DNA of 64,000 nt, taken from positions 62,001 to 126,000 of the forward strand of contig JAUHZU010000005.1 in NCBI GenBank assembly GCA_030425705.1. The letters are read 5' to 3'. Each line of letters opens with the position of its first letter. Position 1 is the first letter of the stretch. Below, one piece after another: positions 26,901 to 35,383 of the stretch. The notes below the pieces were generated by a model that did no database searches, had not been told where the DNA came from, and saw nothing but the letters and a program-made list of their open reading frames with translations. The translations under genes and the position numbers were made by a program. This stretch comes from Phycisphaerae bacterium. GTDB lineage: Bacteria; Planctomycetota; Phycisphaerae; Phycisphaerales; Phycisphaeraceae.

Positions 26901-29900
26901 GCCACCGCCGCGCTCAGCGCCGACGACGCCCGCTGGCTGATCGCGCTCGGTGAACTGCTGCACGATCCGACCCGACCGGCCGAGGCGCTGCTGAGTGCCG
27001 GCGACTGGGCCGCGTTCAAGCCCGCGATGCTCGGACACCTCGCGCTCGGCCGACAGCGCGACGCCGAGCGCCAACGCCTGTTCGCCCGCTACCGCGACGC
27101 CGTGCTCGACGAGGACCTCGACACGCTGCGCGGCCGGCTGGTCACGGGCATGACCGCCCTGCCGATCCTCTCCTGGTTCAAGTGCCGAGGTCCGCGCAAG
27201 CGCATGAAGATGCTGCTCGCGGCCGGCAAGCTGCCCGGCAACGCCGAGCTGGTCGAGGACCTCGACGCGCTGCGCAAGCTCAAGACGCTGACCGCGTCGC
27301 TCGTCGACCCTGCCCATCCGGCCGCCGCGGCGTTCGGCCCCGCTTGGCGAAGCGGCGAGGCAGAGTGGGACACGCTCGAGCAGCAGCTCGACTGGGCCGA
27401 GCGCTACCGCACGCACCTCGCCCGTCCCGTGAGCGACGGGCTGGGCCCCGCCGACACCCGCCGGGAACGCGCGATAGCGCTGGCGTGCGCGGAGCGCGAG
27501 CCGTTCCTCGCCGAAGGCCCGGGCGCGCGAGCGACCGAACAACTGCGCAGCGCCGACCGCGTGCTGGCCGAGAAGCTCGACGCGCTCAACGCGCTCATGG
27601 CCGCCGACGACACGATGGCCTGGGGCGCGGCCGACGAGCCGGGCCGGGCCGGGACCGTCCGCACGACGCTCGACGCATGGTCGTCCCACACCCTGCTGCT
27701 CCGCGACTGGTGCCACTACCGCGGCACGCGCGACGCCGCGGCCGACCAGCGCCTCGGCCCGGTCATCCACGCCTACGAGTCCCGCCTCATCGGGCCGGCC
27801 GACTTCCAGGACGTGCTCACGCGCTCGGTCCTGACGCAGTGGCACGCCGCCGCCTCCGACGCGACGCCCGAACTCGGCCGGTTCGCCTCCGCCGAGCACG
27901 AACGGCAGATCGAACGGTTCCGCGCGCTCGACAAGCAGTACCTCGATCTCGCCGGCCGGGTCGTCTACAGCAAGCTCGCCGAGCGCGTGCCCATGCTCTT
28001 CGCCGAGCCCAGCGCGAACTCCGAGGTCGGCATCCTCAAGCGGCAGATGAAGCTCAAGCGTCGGCACATGCCCGTGCGCCAGCTCCTGCAGGCGCTGCCC
28101 AACCTGCTGCCCCGGCTCAAGCCGTGCCTGCTGATGAGCCCGCTGTCGGTCGCGCAGTACCTGGACGCGGACCACCCGCCGTTCGACCTGGTGGTGTTCG
28201 ACGAGGCGTCGCAGATCCCGGTGTGGGACGCGGTGGGCGCGATCGCGCGCGGCGCGTCGTGCGTCGTCGTGGGCGACTCGAAGCAGCTCCCGCCGACGTC
28301 GTTCTTCCACAAGCTCGAGGGCGACGACGCCGTGCCCGACGAGAACGACTTCGAGGAGCTCGAGAGCATCCTGGACGAGTGCAGCGCCGCGGGGCTCCCG
28401 TCGATGCGGCTGCTGTGGCACTACCGGTCCCGGCACGAGTCGCTGATCACGTTCAGCAACTACCACTACTATGACAACCGCCTGTTCACTTTCCCCAGCC
28501 CGGTGCGCGAGTCGCGGACGATGGGCGTGTCGATGCGGGCCATCGAGGACGGCGTGTACGACCGCGGCCGGACCTGCACGAACCCCATCGAGGCCGAGCG
28601 GCTCGTCGCGGAGGTCGTCGACCGGCTGACGGGCTACGACGACGACAGCTACCAGAGCATCGGCGTGGTGACGTTCTCGATGGCGCAGCAGACGCTGATC
28701 GAGGACCTGCTCGACGCGGCCCGGCGGGACCACCCCGCGATCGACCGGTTCTTCACCGACGCGGTCGAGGAGCCGGTCTTCATCAAGAACCTGGAGAACG
28801 TGCAGGGCGACGAGCGGGCCGAGATCTTCTTCTCCGTGTGCTACGGCCCGGACAGCGCGGGCAAGGTCGCGATGAACTTCGGCCCGCTGAACCGCGAGGG
28901 CGGGGAGCGACGGCTGAACGTCGCGATCACGCGGGCCCGCCGGCGGGTCGTGGTGTTCTCGTCGCTGCGGGCGGACCAGATCGACCTGTCGCGGACGCAG
29001 CAGGTCGGCGTGAAACACCTGCGCAGCTTCCTGGACTACGCGCAGCGCGGCGCGGACGCGATCGGCGAGGCCGTCGCGCTGGGCGAATCGCTCCGCGCGA
29101 TCCGCCCCTTCGAGCGGGCGGTCGAGCAGGCGGTCCGCGAGCTGGGCTACGGCGTAGACCGGCACGTGGGCGCCTCGGGCTACCGCGTGGTGCTGGGGGT
29201 GCGCGACCCGCGCGCCGCAGACGCCGACGGCACACACAGTGAGACCGACGGTCAAGGCGACGGCCGGTACCTGCTGGGCATCGAGTGCGACGGGCCGATC
29301 TACGCCAGCGCGCCCGCGGCACGTGACCGCGACCGCACGCGGCCGGGCGTGATGGGCGGGCTCGGCTGGCGGCTGCACCGGGTCTGGTCCGCCGACTGGT
29401 GGCACGACCCGGCCGGCGAACAGGCGAAACTCAAGGAAGCCATCGAACGCGCCCTGCGCGGCGAGGAAACACCACGCGCCACACCCACCGCGCCCCCCAG
29501 CGACGACGGCGGGACGCACCACGCGCGACGAGCGCTGCCGCGCCGCGTGCCGGGCATGTCCGAGTACAAGCCGTACGTCGCGTCGCGCCCGGCCGGGGAC
29601 AGCGACGGCTTCTACGACCCGGGCAAGACGTCGCAGGCGGTGAAATCGCTGATGAAAGCCGCCGAGCGCGAAGCGCCGATCCACCACGAGCTCTTGGCCC
29701 GGCGGGTCGCGGGGCTGTGGGGGGTGACGCGGCTGACGGGTAAGGCGCAGGCGCGCGCCGAGGAGCTGGTCCGGCAGGCCGTCGCCGAGGGCCGGCTCCG
29801 TGTTGAGGGCGGGTTTGTGTGGCTGGCGTCGCAGTCGCCGGCGGACTACGCGGGGTTCCGTGCGCCGTTGGGCGGCGGCGAGCCGCTGCGGCACATCGAG

Positions 29901-30125
29901 GAGGTCCCGCCGGCGGAGGTGGGCAACGCGGCGTTGGCGGTGCTGGACCAGATGGTCGCGCTGCCGCGCGAGGAGCTGGACCGTGCGGTGGCGGAGCTGT
30001 TCGGGTTCGCGCGGGTGACCCGCCGGGTGCAGCCGACGATCGACACGGCGGTGCAGGGGCTGCTGGACGCGGGGCGTTGTGTGCTGGACGAGAACGGGAA
30101 CGTGGCGTTGCCCGCGGGGCAGTAG
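23922..30125 (+). CDS. DUF4011 / superfamily 1 helicase / Vsr-like nuclease / DUF3320 protein (Hhe-type candidate phage defence)
   Basis: 2067 residues. In order: a beta-rich N-terminus, a transglutaminase-like segment (RRQGNCLDLSLLLAAVL, about 262-300), the DUF4011 region (RLDRWKRKLLDLSLRNRIL, from about 459), and an SF1 helicase core with Walker A LEGPPGTGKSQTITN (about 768), Walker B VVFDEASQIP (about 1425), GDSKQLPP, WHYRSRHESL and VAITRARRR (about 1666). A Vsr/MTES_1575-like nuclease follows (LGIECDGPIYAS and GWRLHRVWSADW, about 1785-1830). A DUF3320 domain closes the protein (about 1880-2065). This single-gene layout corresponds, from memory, to the Hhe antiviral family. The position usually His after the IECDG-x-x-Y motif is Ala here. 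CutC follows 16 bases later. Confidence 0.85.
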   Translation: MSEDGAHEPGPPPDAHAGPADAPWADAPDRPEGAHDEPIDTSAELLPGPVTIEVVFDPRINFAMHHNAVPAVKQVALTHHGDTPIRLAELRLWVDRAISGTWTRTIERLEPGATVTLDTVDLPLRADTLAHTTERDSAELRCELRLGDAVLAERRDAVEVLAFDEWAGVGSLPEALAAFVTPNHPAVDRLMGDVRKHLELDSQYPDAGALSGYQRRDPGYARAIVQAAYRAVGDLALGYITTPASFEEQGQRVRLPDQVTERRQGNCLDLSLLLAAVLEQAGLHPLVVLVKGHAFVACWLHDDSFPEPAVTEPLRLRKRVQLGEILALEATGLTHQPAMTLDAAEREALRRLEDPAEFYYAIDVATARRRRIRPLPLRIKPGTYDLIDLERARAAEPRHPASPDLVAHDPPAHDTQSVPSAEGGPPPETHPTPSPAPDAEPGLDLGIDLADASATRARLDRWKRKLLDLSLRNRILNHRDTRKHIPLTCPDPARLEDLLADGRRFELRPRDDLQRADDPRSAELHTERTGEDPAEQFLRDELTHQRLYADLTAGELDKRLVEVYRAARLMIEESGANTLYLAIGFLEWYETPTHDTPRRAPVLLVPVELERLPAQRGYRLSQLDDDARINVTLLEKLRTEYDLDVAGLDELAIDDAGLDVPLILRRFREAVKDIPRWDIKDDVGVGLFSFTKFLMWRDLEDRSDALMNSPVVRHLVEQDGVLPGADAPLPDPAELDATRAVADTFCAKDADSSQLAAVFAAQDGHSFVLEGPPGTGKSQTITNLVAQMLAQGKRVLFVSEKMAALSVVYKRLSQIGLAPFCLELHSNKANKRRVLEQLSEALDAAGAQEPEGWRDRAEQLQAARDGLNAVVAALHAEHPIGLSYYQATAELIGLRDVPALDLGLDDIASLDAATLRAMRTALDKLATAALAIADTGGAADHPYRAAGVTDYTTTLPDRLRDTIDPARDALAAYGDALSAMINATGFVSTDTDHATAALSADDARWLIALGELLHDPTRPAEALLSAGDWAAFKPAMLGHLALGRQRDAERQRLFARYRDAVLDEDLDTLRGRLVTGMTALPILSWFKCRGPRKRMKMLLAAGKLPGNAELVEDLDALRKLKTLTASLVDPAHPAAAAFGPAWRSGEAEWDTLEQQLDWAERYRTHLARPVSDGLGPADTRRERAIALACAEREPFLAEGPGARATEQLRSADRVLAEKLDALNALMAADDTMAWGAADEPGRAGTVRTTLDAWSSHTLLLRDWCHYRGTRDAAADQRLGPVIHAYESRLIGPADFQDVLTRSVLTQWHAAASDATPELGRFASAEHERQIERFRALDKQYLDLAGRVVYSKLAERVPMLFAEPSANSEVGILKRQMKLKRRHMPVRQLLQALPNLLPRLKPCLLMSPLSVAQYLDADHPPFDLVVFDEASQIPVWDAVGAIARGASCVVVGDSKQLPPTSFFHKLEGDDAVPDENDFEELESILDECSAAGLPSMRLLWHYRSRHESLITFSNYHYYDNRLFTFPSPVRESRTMGVSMRAIEDGVYDRGRTCTNPIEAERLVAEVVDRLTGYDDDSYQSIGVVTFSMAQQTLIEDLLDAARRDHPAIDRFFTDAVEEPVFIKNLENVQGDERAEIFFSVCYGPDSAGKVAMNFGPLNREGGERRLNVAITRARRRVVVFSSLRADQIDLSRTQQVGVKHLRSFLDYAQRGADAIGEAVALGESLRAIRPFERAVEQAVRELGYGVDRHVGASGYRVVLGVRDPRAADADGTHSETDGQGDGRYLLGIECDGPIYASAPAARDRDRTRPGVMGGLGWRLHRVWSADWWHDPAGEQAKLKEAIERALRGEETPRATPTAPPSDDGGTHHARRALPRRVPGMSEYKPYVASRPAGDSDGFYDPGKTSQAVKSLMKAAEREAPIHHELLARRVAGLWGVTRLTGKAQARAEELVRQAVAEGRLRVEGGFVWLASQSPADYAGFRAPLGGGEPLRHIEEVPPAEVGNAALAVLDQMVALPREELDRAVAELFGFARVTRRVQPTIDTAVQGLLDAGRCVLDENGNVALPAGQ

Positions 30126-30141
30126 TGCCGGAGGTGTGGAC

Positions 30142-30927
30142 GTGGCCGAGCCGTTGCTGGAGGTGTGTGTGTCGTCGCTGGGGGACGCGTTGTCGGCGGT
30201 CGAGGCGGGTGCCGGCCGGGTCGAGCTGAACAGCGCGCTGGAGCTGGGCGGGCTGACGCCCTCGCCGGGGCTGCTGCGCGAGGTGGTCGAGGCGCTGTCG
30301 GTGTCGCCGGCGACAGTGATCGCGATGGTCCGGCCCCGGCCCGGGGGGTTCTGCTACCGCCGGTCCGACCTGCGGGTGATGAAGCGGGACGTCGCGATGG
30401 CGCTGCGCCTGGGCGCGGATGGCGTGGCGCTGGGCGTGCTCACGGCCAACGGCGAGGTCGACGCGGAGCGCAACGCGGAGCTGATCCGGCCTGTGCTCGC
30501 GGCGGGCCGGCAGGCGGTGTTCCACCGCGCGTTCGACCTGACGCCCGCGCCGATGGAGGCGCTCGAGACGCTGATCGAGCTGGGGTTCCACCGCGTGCTC
30601 ACCAGCGGGCAGGCGGCGAGCGCGCTCGAGGGCGTCGGCACGATCGGCGCGCTGACACGATGCGCCGCGGGGCGGATCGAGGTGCTGCCCGGCGGCGGGG
30701 TCCGGCCGGACAACGTCGCCCGGCTCATGTCCTTCGGCGGGTGCGCGCAGCTGCACGGCTCGATGCGCACGCTCCGGCAGGACCCGTCTACCCGGCACCA
30801 GCCGACGCTGCGCTTCGGGCCCGAGCAGCTCCCGCCCGAATCGGTCTACGGCGTGACGGACGAGCAGTTGGTCGCCCACGTCGTGCAGGCGATGCGCGAC
30901 GCGGCAGAGGCGGACGCGGGGTCGTAG
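30142..30927 (+). CDS. cutC: CutC family protein (copper homeostasis)
   Basis: 261 residues from a GTG at 30142. GGAGGT lies 6 bases before it, an ideal ribosome-binding site for this start and not for the other in-frame candidates. The protein is a TIM barrel with the CutC signature EVCVSSLGDALSAVEAGAGRVELNS at the N-terminus, then GGLTPSPGLL, VMVRPRPGGFCY-like MVRPRPGGFCYRRSD, HRAFDLTPAP, VLTSGQAASALEG and LPGGGVRPDN. CutC is assigned to copper tolerance in Escherichia coli, though its direct role is debated. It follows the large helicase by 16 bases and may be co-transcribed by read-through. Confidence 0.93.
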   Translation: MAEPLLEVCVSSLGDALSAVEAGAGRVELNSALELGGLTPSPGLLREVVEALSVSPATVIAMVRPRPGGFCYRRSDLRVMKRDVAMALRLGADGVALGVLTANGEVDAERNAELIRPVLAAGRQAVFHRAFDLTPAPMEALETLIELGFHRVLTSGQAASALEGVGTIGALTRCAAGRIEVLPGGGVRPDNVARLMSFGGCAQLHGSMRTLRQDPSTRHQPTLRFGPEQLPPESVYGVTDEQLVAHVVQAMRDAAEADAGS

Positions 30928-30947
30928 GGTTTACCGGTGTTGCGGGG

Positions 30948-31862
30948 TCAGCCCGCGGCGCCGACCGGCTCGGGCACGGCCCTGGTGTATCGGCCGTCGG
31001 CGCAGACGTGGTACTCGAAGACGTGGTTGGCGGTGCGGGTCGTTGCTGCGCCGACTTCGCCGTCGGCGCGGACGGCGAGCAGGGAGATGCCCATCGCCGC
31101 GGTCTCGGGCTTTCGGCGGATCATGGCGTGCATGACTTCGGTGCCGGCCTCGTCGGGCGTGAGCCCGCGGGCCATCGCATCCACCGTGCGCGCGGCCAGC
31201 GCGAAGCGCAGGATCTCTTCGCCCACGCCGGTACACACCACCGCGCCGGCGTGGTCGTCGGCGTAGAGCCCGGCACCGACGATCGGCGAGTCGCCCACCC
31301 GGCCCGGGCGCTTGTAGCCCAGCCCGCTCGTCGCGACGCACGCGACGGTCTCGCCCGCGGTCCCGCCGCCGGCCAGGTGGTGCCAGCCCAAAAGGCCGAC
31401 GGTGTCGTGCCCGACCATGCGGTCCGCATCGGTCTCGCCGCGTTGCACCTTGGCGCGCCAGTCGGCGAACTGGGCGCGGGTCTGCTCGGTCAGCAGGTTC
31501 TGCGGCGTGAAGCCGTGGGCGAGCGCGAAGTCGTCGGCGCCCTGCCCGGCGAGGAGCAGGTGGTCGGTCAGCAGCGCGACCTTGTAGGCGACGTCGATCG
31601 CGGGCAGCGTCCTGCGGAGCGCGGCGACCGCGCCCGAGCACAGGTCGCTGCCGCGCATGAACGCGGCGTCGAGCTCCATCACGCCGGCGCGGTTGGGCAG
31701 CCCGCCCCGGCCGACGGTGGGGATCGTCGGATCGATCTCGATCGCGGCGGTGCCGGCGACGGCGGCGCGCTCGAGGTCGGGCTCGCTGTCCCACCACGCC
31801 CAGGCGGTGCGGACCGCGAGCTCGCCGAAGGCCCACGTGCTGGCGAAGATCGTCTCGGGCAT
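30948..31862 (-). CDS. N4-(beta-N-acetylglucosaminyl)-L-asparaginase / isoaspartyl peptidase family
   Basis: 304 residues from the ATG at 31862. This is an N-terminal nucleophile hydrolase made as a precursor that cuts itself before a Thr. The cleavage site is visible as GHDTVGLLGW, which makes Thr154 the nucleophile. Substrate-pocket motifs follow (GTAGETVACVATSGLGYKRPGRVGDSPIVGAGLYAD and CTGVGEEILR). The family cleaves the glucosaminyl-asparagine bond of glycopeptides or beta-aspartyl peptides. No signal peptide is evident, so it is probably cytoplasmic. It is convergent with cutC, with 20 bases between the stops. Confidence 0.9.
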   Translation of the reverse strand: MPETIFASTWAFGELAVRTAWAWWDSEPDLERAAVAGTAAIEIDPTIPTVGRGGLPNRAGVMELDAAFMRGSDLCSGAVAALRRTLPAIDVAYKVALLTDHLLLAGQGADDFALAHGFTPQNLLTEQTRAQFADWRAKVQRGETDADRMVGHDTVGLLGWHHLAGGGTAGETVACVATSGLGYKRPGRVGDSPIVGAGLYADDHAGAVVCTGVGEEILRFALAARTVDAMARGLTPDEAGTEVMHAMIRRKPETAAMGISLLAVRADGEVGAATTRTANHVFEYHVCADGRYTRAVPEPVGAAG

Positions 31863-31888
31863 GCGGGGAGTGTAGCCGGTGCGGGGAC

Positions 31889-31921
31889 AAAAAAACACAC
31901 CGGCGCATCGGCGCCGGTGTG
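31889..31921 (-). terminator. Intrinsic terminator after the lipoprotein gene
   Basis: Read on the reverse strand, an 11-base-pair perfect stem (CACACCGGCGC / GCGCCGGTGTG) closes a 4-base loop and is followed directly by seven U residues. It lies 26 bases after the lipoprotein stop, just before the asparaginase start. Confidence 0.9.
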
Positions 31922-31947
31922 CGAATGGGTACGGTGCGGGTCGCGGG

Positions 31948-33090
31948 TCAGCGGCGGTCGCTAAAGCTCAGACCGTTGACGCTTACGGCCCCGGGCATGC
32001 GGGGCACGCGTAGCCGGCCGTTGACCGACATCAGCCCGGTCGGCGAGGAGGTATCTACCCCGCGCCCGCGCGTCGCGGCCATGATCGCCAGCCCGTCACG
32101 GACCTCGCCGCTGGACATCGAGATCGACACGCTCTTGCCCGACGCACGGACCTCCATCTTCTCGATCAGCCGGTTCACCACCGACGGGTGCGGCGGGTTC
32201 TCCGACTCGATCAACGCGTTCTTGATCCCCGCCCGGCGGTTGATCAGCCCGTCGTTGTGCTCCTCGGCGTAGGTCTCGGCCTGCTCCTTCTCGTCGAAGT
32301 TGACCATCACCTCGACGCTCGGGCTCCCGCCGGTCGACACGGCCATCACGACCGACTCGGTGTGGAGCTGCTCCTTAAGCCGGGCCTCCTGCTCGTCGGT
32401 GATGCCTTCGCGCTTCAGTTCCTTCTCGATCTCTTCCTTCACCGCCTCGGGCATGGTCCACGCGGTCACGGCCGTCGCCCCGCCGGCGGAGCGCAGCAGC
32501 TTCTCGAACGCCTTGGCCACGTCCTTGTCACCGTCGTCGGGCAGTTCGGGAGCGGTCTGGCCCTCGGGGTACTCGCGGGTCAGGTAGAGCCAGGTGTCCT
32601 CGTCCTTGACCTTCTCGAACTTGATCTTCTCGTTGCCATCTTCCTTCGCGAACTCGGCGAGCGCCTCTTCGAGGTCGTCGGTGGAGGTGCCCTTCTTCAC
32701 GCGGACCAGGACGTAGGACTGGTAGTCGGTGGTGGTGACGGCGTTGTCGCCCTCGCCGACGGTCTTCTCCACGGCGTAGTGCAGGACAAGGAAGCCCTGG
32801 CCGCCGGCGTCGGTGAAGGCCTCCCAGCGGTCCATGTAGCTGGCCTCCATGGCGTCGGCCTGGGCGGACATCCACAGCCGGGCCTTGGGCTGGTCGTCGT
32901 CCATGTCTTCCGCGACGTCGTTGAGCATCTTGATCGCGTCGTCGGGCGACATGTTCTTGGTATCGAACCACTGGACGGCGTAGAGCTCCTCGGTCATCGC
33001 CGACTCGGGCAGCGAGACGGACGAGCCGCCGCAGCCGACCATCGAGAGCATCATCAACAACGCGAACAGGGAGAGCGATAGACGTTTCAT
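31948..33090 (-). CDS. Hypothetical lipoprotein
   Basis: 380 residues. The signal is a lipoprotein type with lipobox MVGC and Cys20, so the protein is anchored in an envelope membrane. The mature part is acidic, helical and beta mixed, with a YQSYVLVRVKKG strand and a C-terminal region SVSISMSSGEVRDGLAIMAATRGRG that may lie against the membrane. It does not match a family I recognise. It has its own strong terminator downstream. The region upstream to the citrate synthase stop (178 bases) holds a 6-base inverted repeat GGATCG/CGATCC near 33112 and nothing else recognised. Confidence 0.65.
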   Translation of the reverse strand: MKRLSLSLFALLMMLSMVGCGGSSVSLPESAMTEELYAVQWFDTKNMSPDDAIKMLNDVAEDMDDDQPKARLWMSAQADAMEASYMDRWEAFTDAGGQGFLVLHYAVEKTVGEGDNAVTTTDYQSYVLVRVKKGTSTDDLEEALAEFAKEDGNEKIKFEKVKDEDTWLYLTREYPEGQTAPELPDDGDKDVAKAFEKLLRSAGGATAVTAWTMPEAVKEEIEKELKREGITDEQEARLKEQLHTESVVMAVSTGGSPSVEVMVNFDEKEQAETYAEEHNDGLINRRAGIKNALIESENPPHPSVVNRLIEKMEVRASGKSVSISMSSGEVRDGLAIMAATRGRGVDTSSPTGLMSVNGRLRVPRMPGAVSVNGLSFSDRR

Positions 33091-33268
33091 GGGAAGGGCC
33101 CCTCTGAGTTTGGATCGGACACGATCCGAGACGGTTGGGTTGAGTCGAAGCCGACGCCCGCCGCGTAGCGGACCGGCTGCATCCTACCAAGCCCGCGCGG
33201 GCCCGCCAAGGGGCCGGGGGCGCGGGCGCGGGTGCGTCGGGGTCTTGGGCGTGTGGGGGGCCGGCGGG

Positions 33269-34564
<1,296 letters not shown>

Positions 34565-34682
34565 AACATCGGGCCTTGGTTGTTCTTGAGGCGGGCCGGC
34601 GTCTGCGGTCTTGCCCACGCCCGGGGCGGGCGGGTCCAGACCAGGGGACGGACAAGCCGGCCACCCCGTGGTGCGAGCCCGT

Positions 34683-34711
34683 ATTTTAGGGGGTGAAACG
34701 CTCGCCTGCCA
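34683..34711 (-). promoter_or_regulatory. Candidate promoter of citrate synthase
   Basis: On the reverse strand TGGCAG (34711-34706), a 17-base spacer and TAAAAT (34688-34683) are present. The -10 box matches five of six positions and the -35 box is weaker. The 5' leader would be about 110 bases. Confidence 0.4.
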
Positions 34712-34774
34712 GCGGGCGGACCCGCGTGACCTGCCAGACCCGTCCGGGGGCTTCGGGCGCTCAGGAGGAATGGA

Positions 34775-34795
34775 CCGCCGCGTGTGACGCGGCGG
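34775..34795. repeat. Palindromic repeat, copy 2 of 4
   Basis: Identical to the copy at 21732-21752. It touches the 3' end of the GNAT acetyltransferase gene, whose stop lies at 34796-34798. Confidence 0.85.
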
Positions 34796-35278
34796 CTATT
34801 CGCTCTGGCTAGCACCCCTAAGCCCATCATCCCCCCACCGCATCTCGAGGTGATCGATGCCCGCCTCCTGGTACACGTCGCCCTGCCGCTCCCAGCCCAG
34901 CGCGGTGTACCACCGCTCCAGGTACGCCTGAGCCGACATCACGCCGGCCCGGCCCGGCTCCCGGGCGATCCAGTCCTGCACGCCCCGCATCAACGCCACG
35001 CCCACCCCCCTGCCGCGCCACGGCTTGCCCACCGCGACCCGGCCGACCTTGATCGTCCGCCCCCCGTCCTTCGCCAGCAGGCGGGCCGTCCCCGCCAGCG
35101 CGTCGCCGACCCACAGCATCGCGTGGTGGCACCTCGGGTCGTCGTCGTCCACGTCCGGCAGCGAGCAGATCCCCTGCCCCACCACAAACACCTCGCCCCG
35201 CAGCTTCAGGCAGGCGTGTAACTCCCGGACGGTCAACGCGTCAAACGGCTTGATGTCTACGGCTTCGCCGGTGGCCAT
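34796..35278 (-). CDS. GNAT family N-acetyltransferase (ElaA-like)
   Basis: 160 residues from the ATG at 35278. The acetyl-CoA loop is KVGRVAVGKPWRGRGVGVALM (central RGRGVG, about 95-107). Upstream, LKLRGEVFVVGQGICSLPDVDDDDP matches the start of ElaA-type acetyltransferases, where a variant of EVFVVEQ is conserved. The C-terminal strand ERWYTALGWERQGDVYQEAGIDH is also typical. It transfers an acetyl group to an amine; the substrate is not predictable. The longer open frame upstream of this start is antisense to the next gene and is not part of the protein. Confidence 0.85.
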   Translation of the reverse strand: MATGEAVDIKPFDALTVRELHACLKLRGEVFVVGQGICSLPDVDDDDPRCHHAMLWVGDALAGTARLLAKDGGRTIKVGRVAVGKPWRGRGVGVALMRGVQDWIAREPGRAGVMSAQAYLERWYTALGWERQGDVYQEAGIDHLEMRWGDDGLRGASQSE

Positions 35279-35383
35279 GGGCCCAGTGTAGCGGCTGGCC
35301 TCGGGCGGATCGGCCGCGCAAAACGCTTGAGGGTCGGGCGGGTTGTGCCGATGATGACGGTACCCCTTCGTCAGGAGAAACCC

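Noticed and set aside
26883-29894. Long - strand frame opposite the helicase gene
   Set aside because: The + strand frame contains complete helicase and nuclease motifs, while the - strand product has none.
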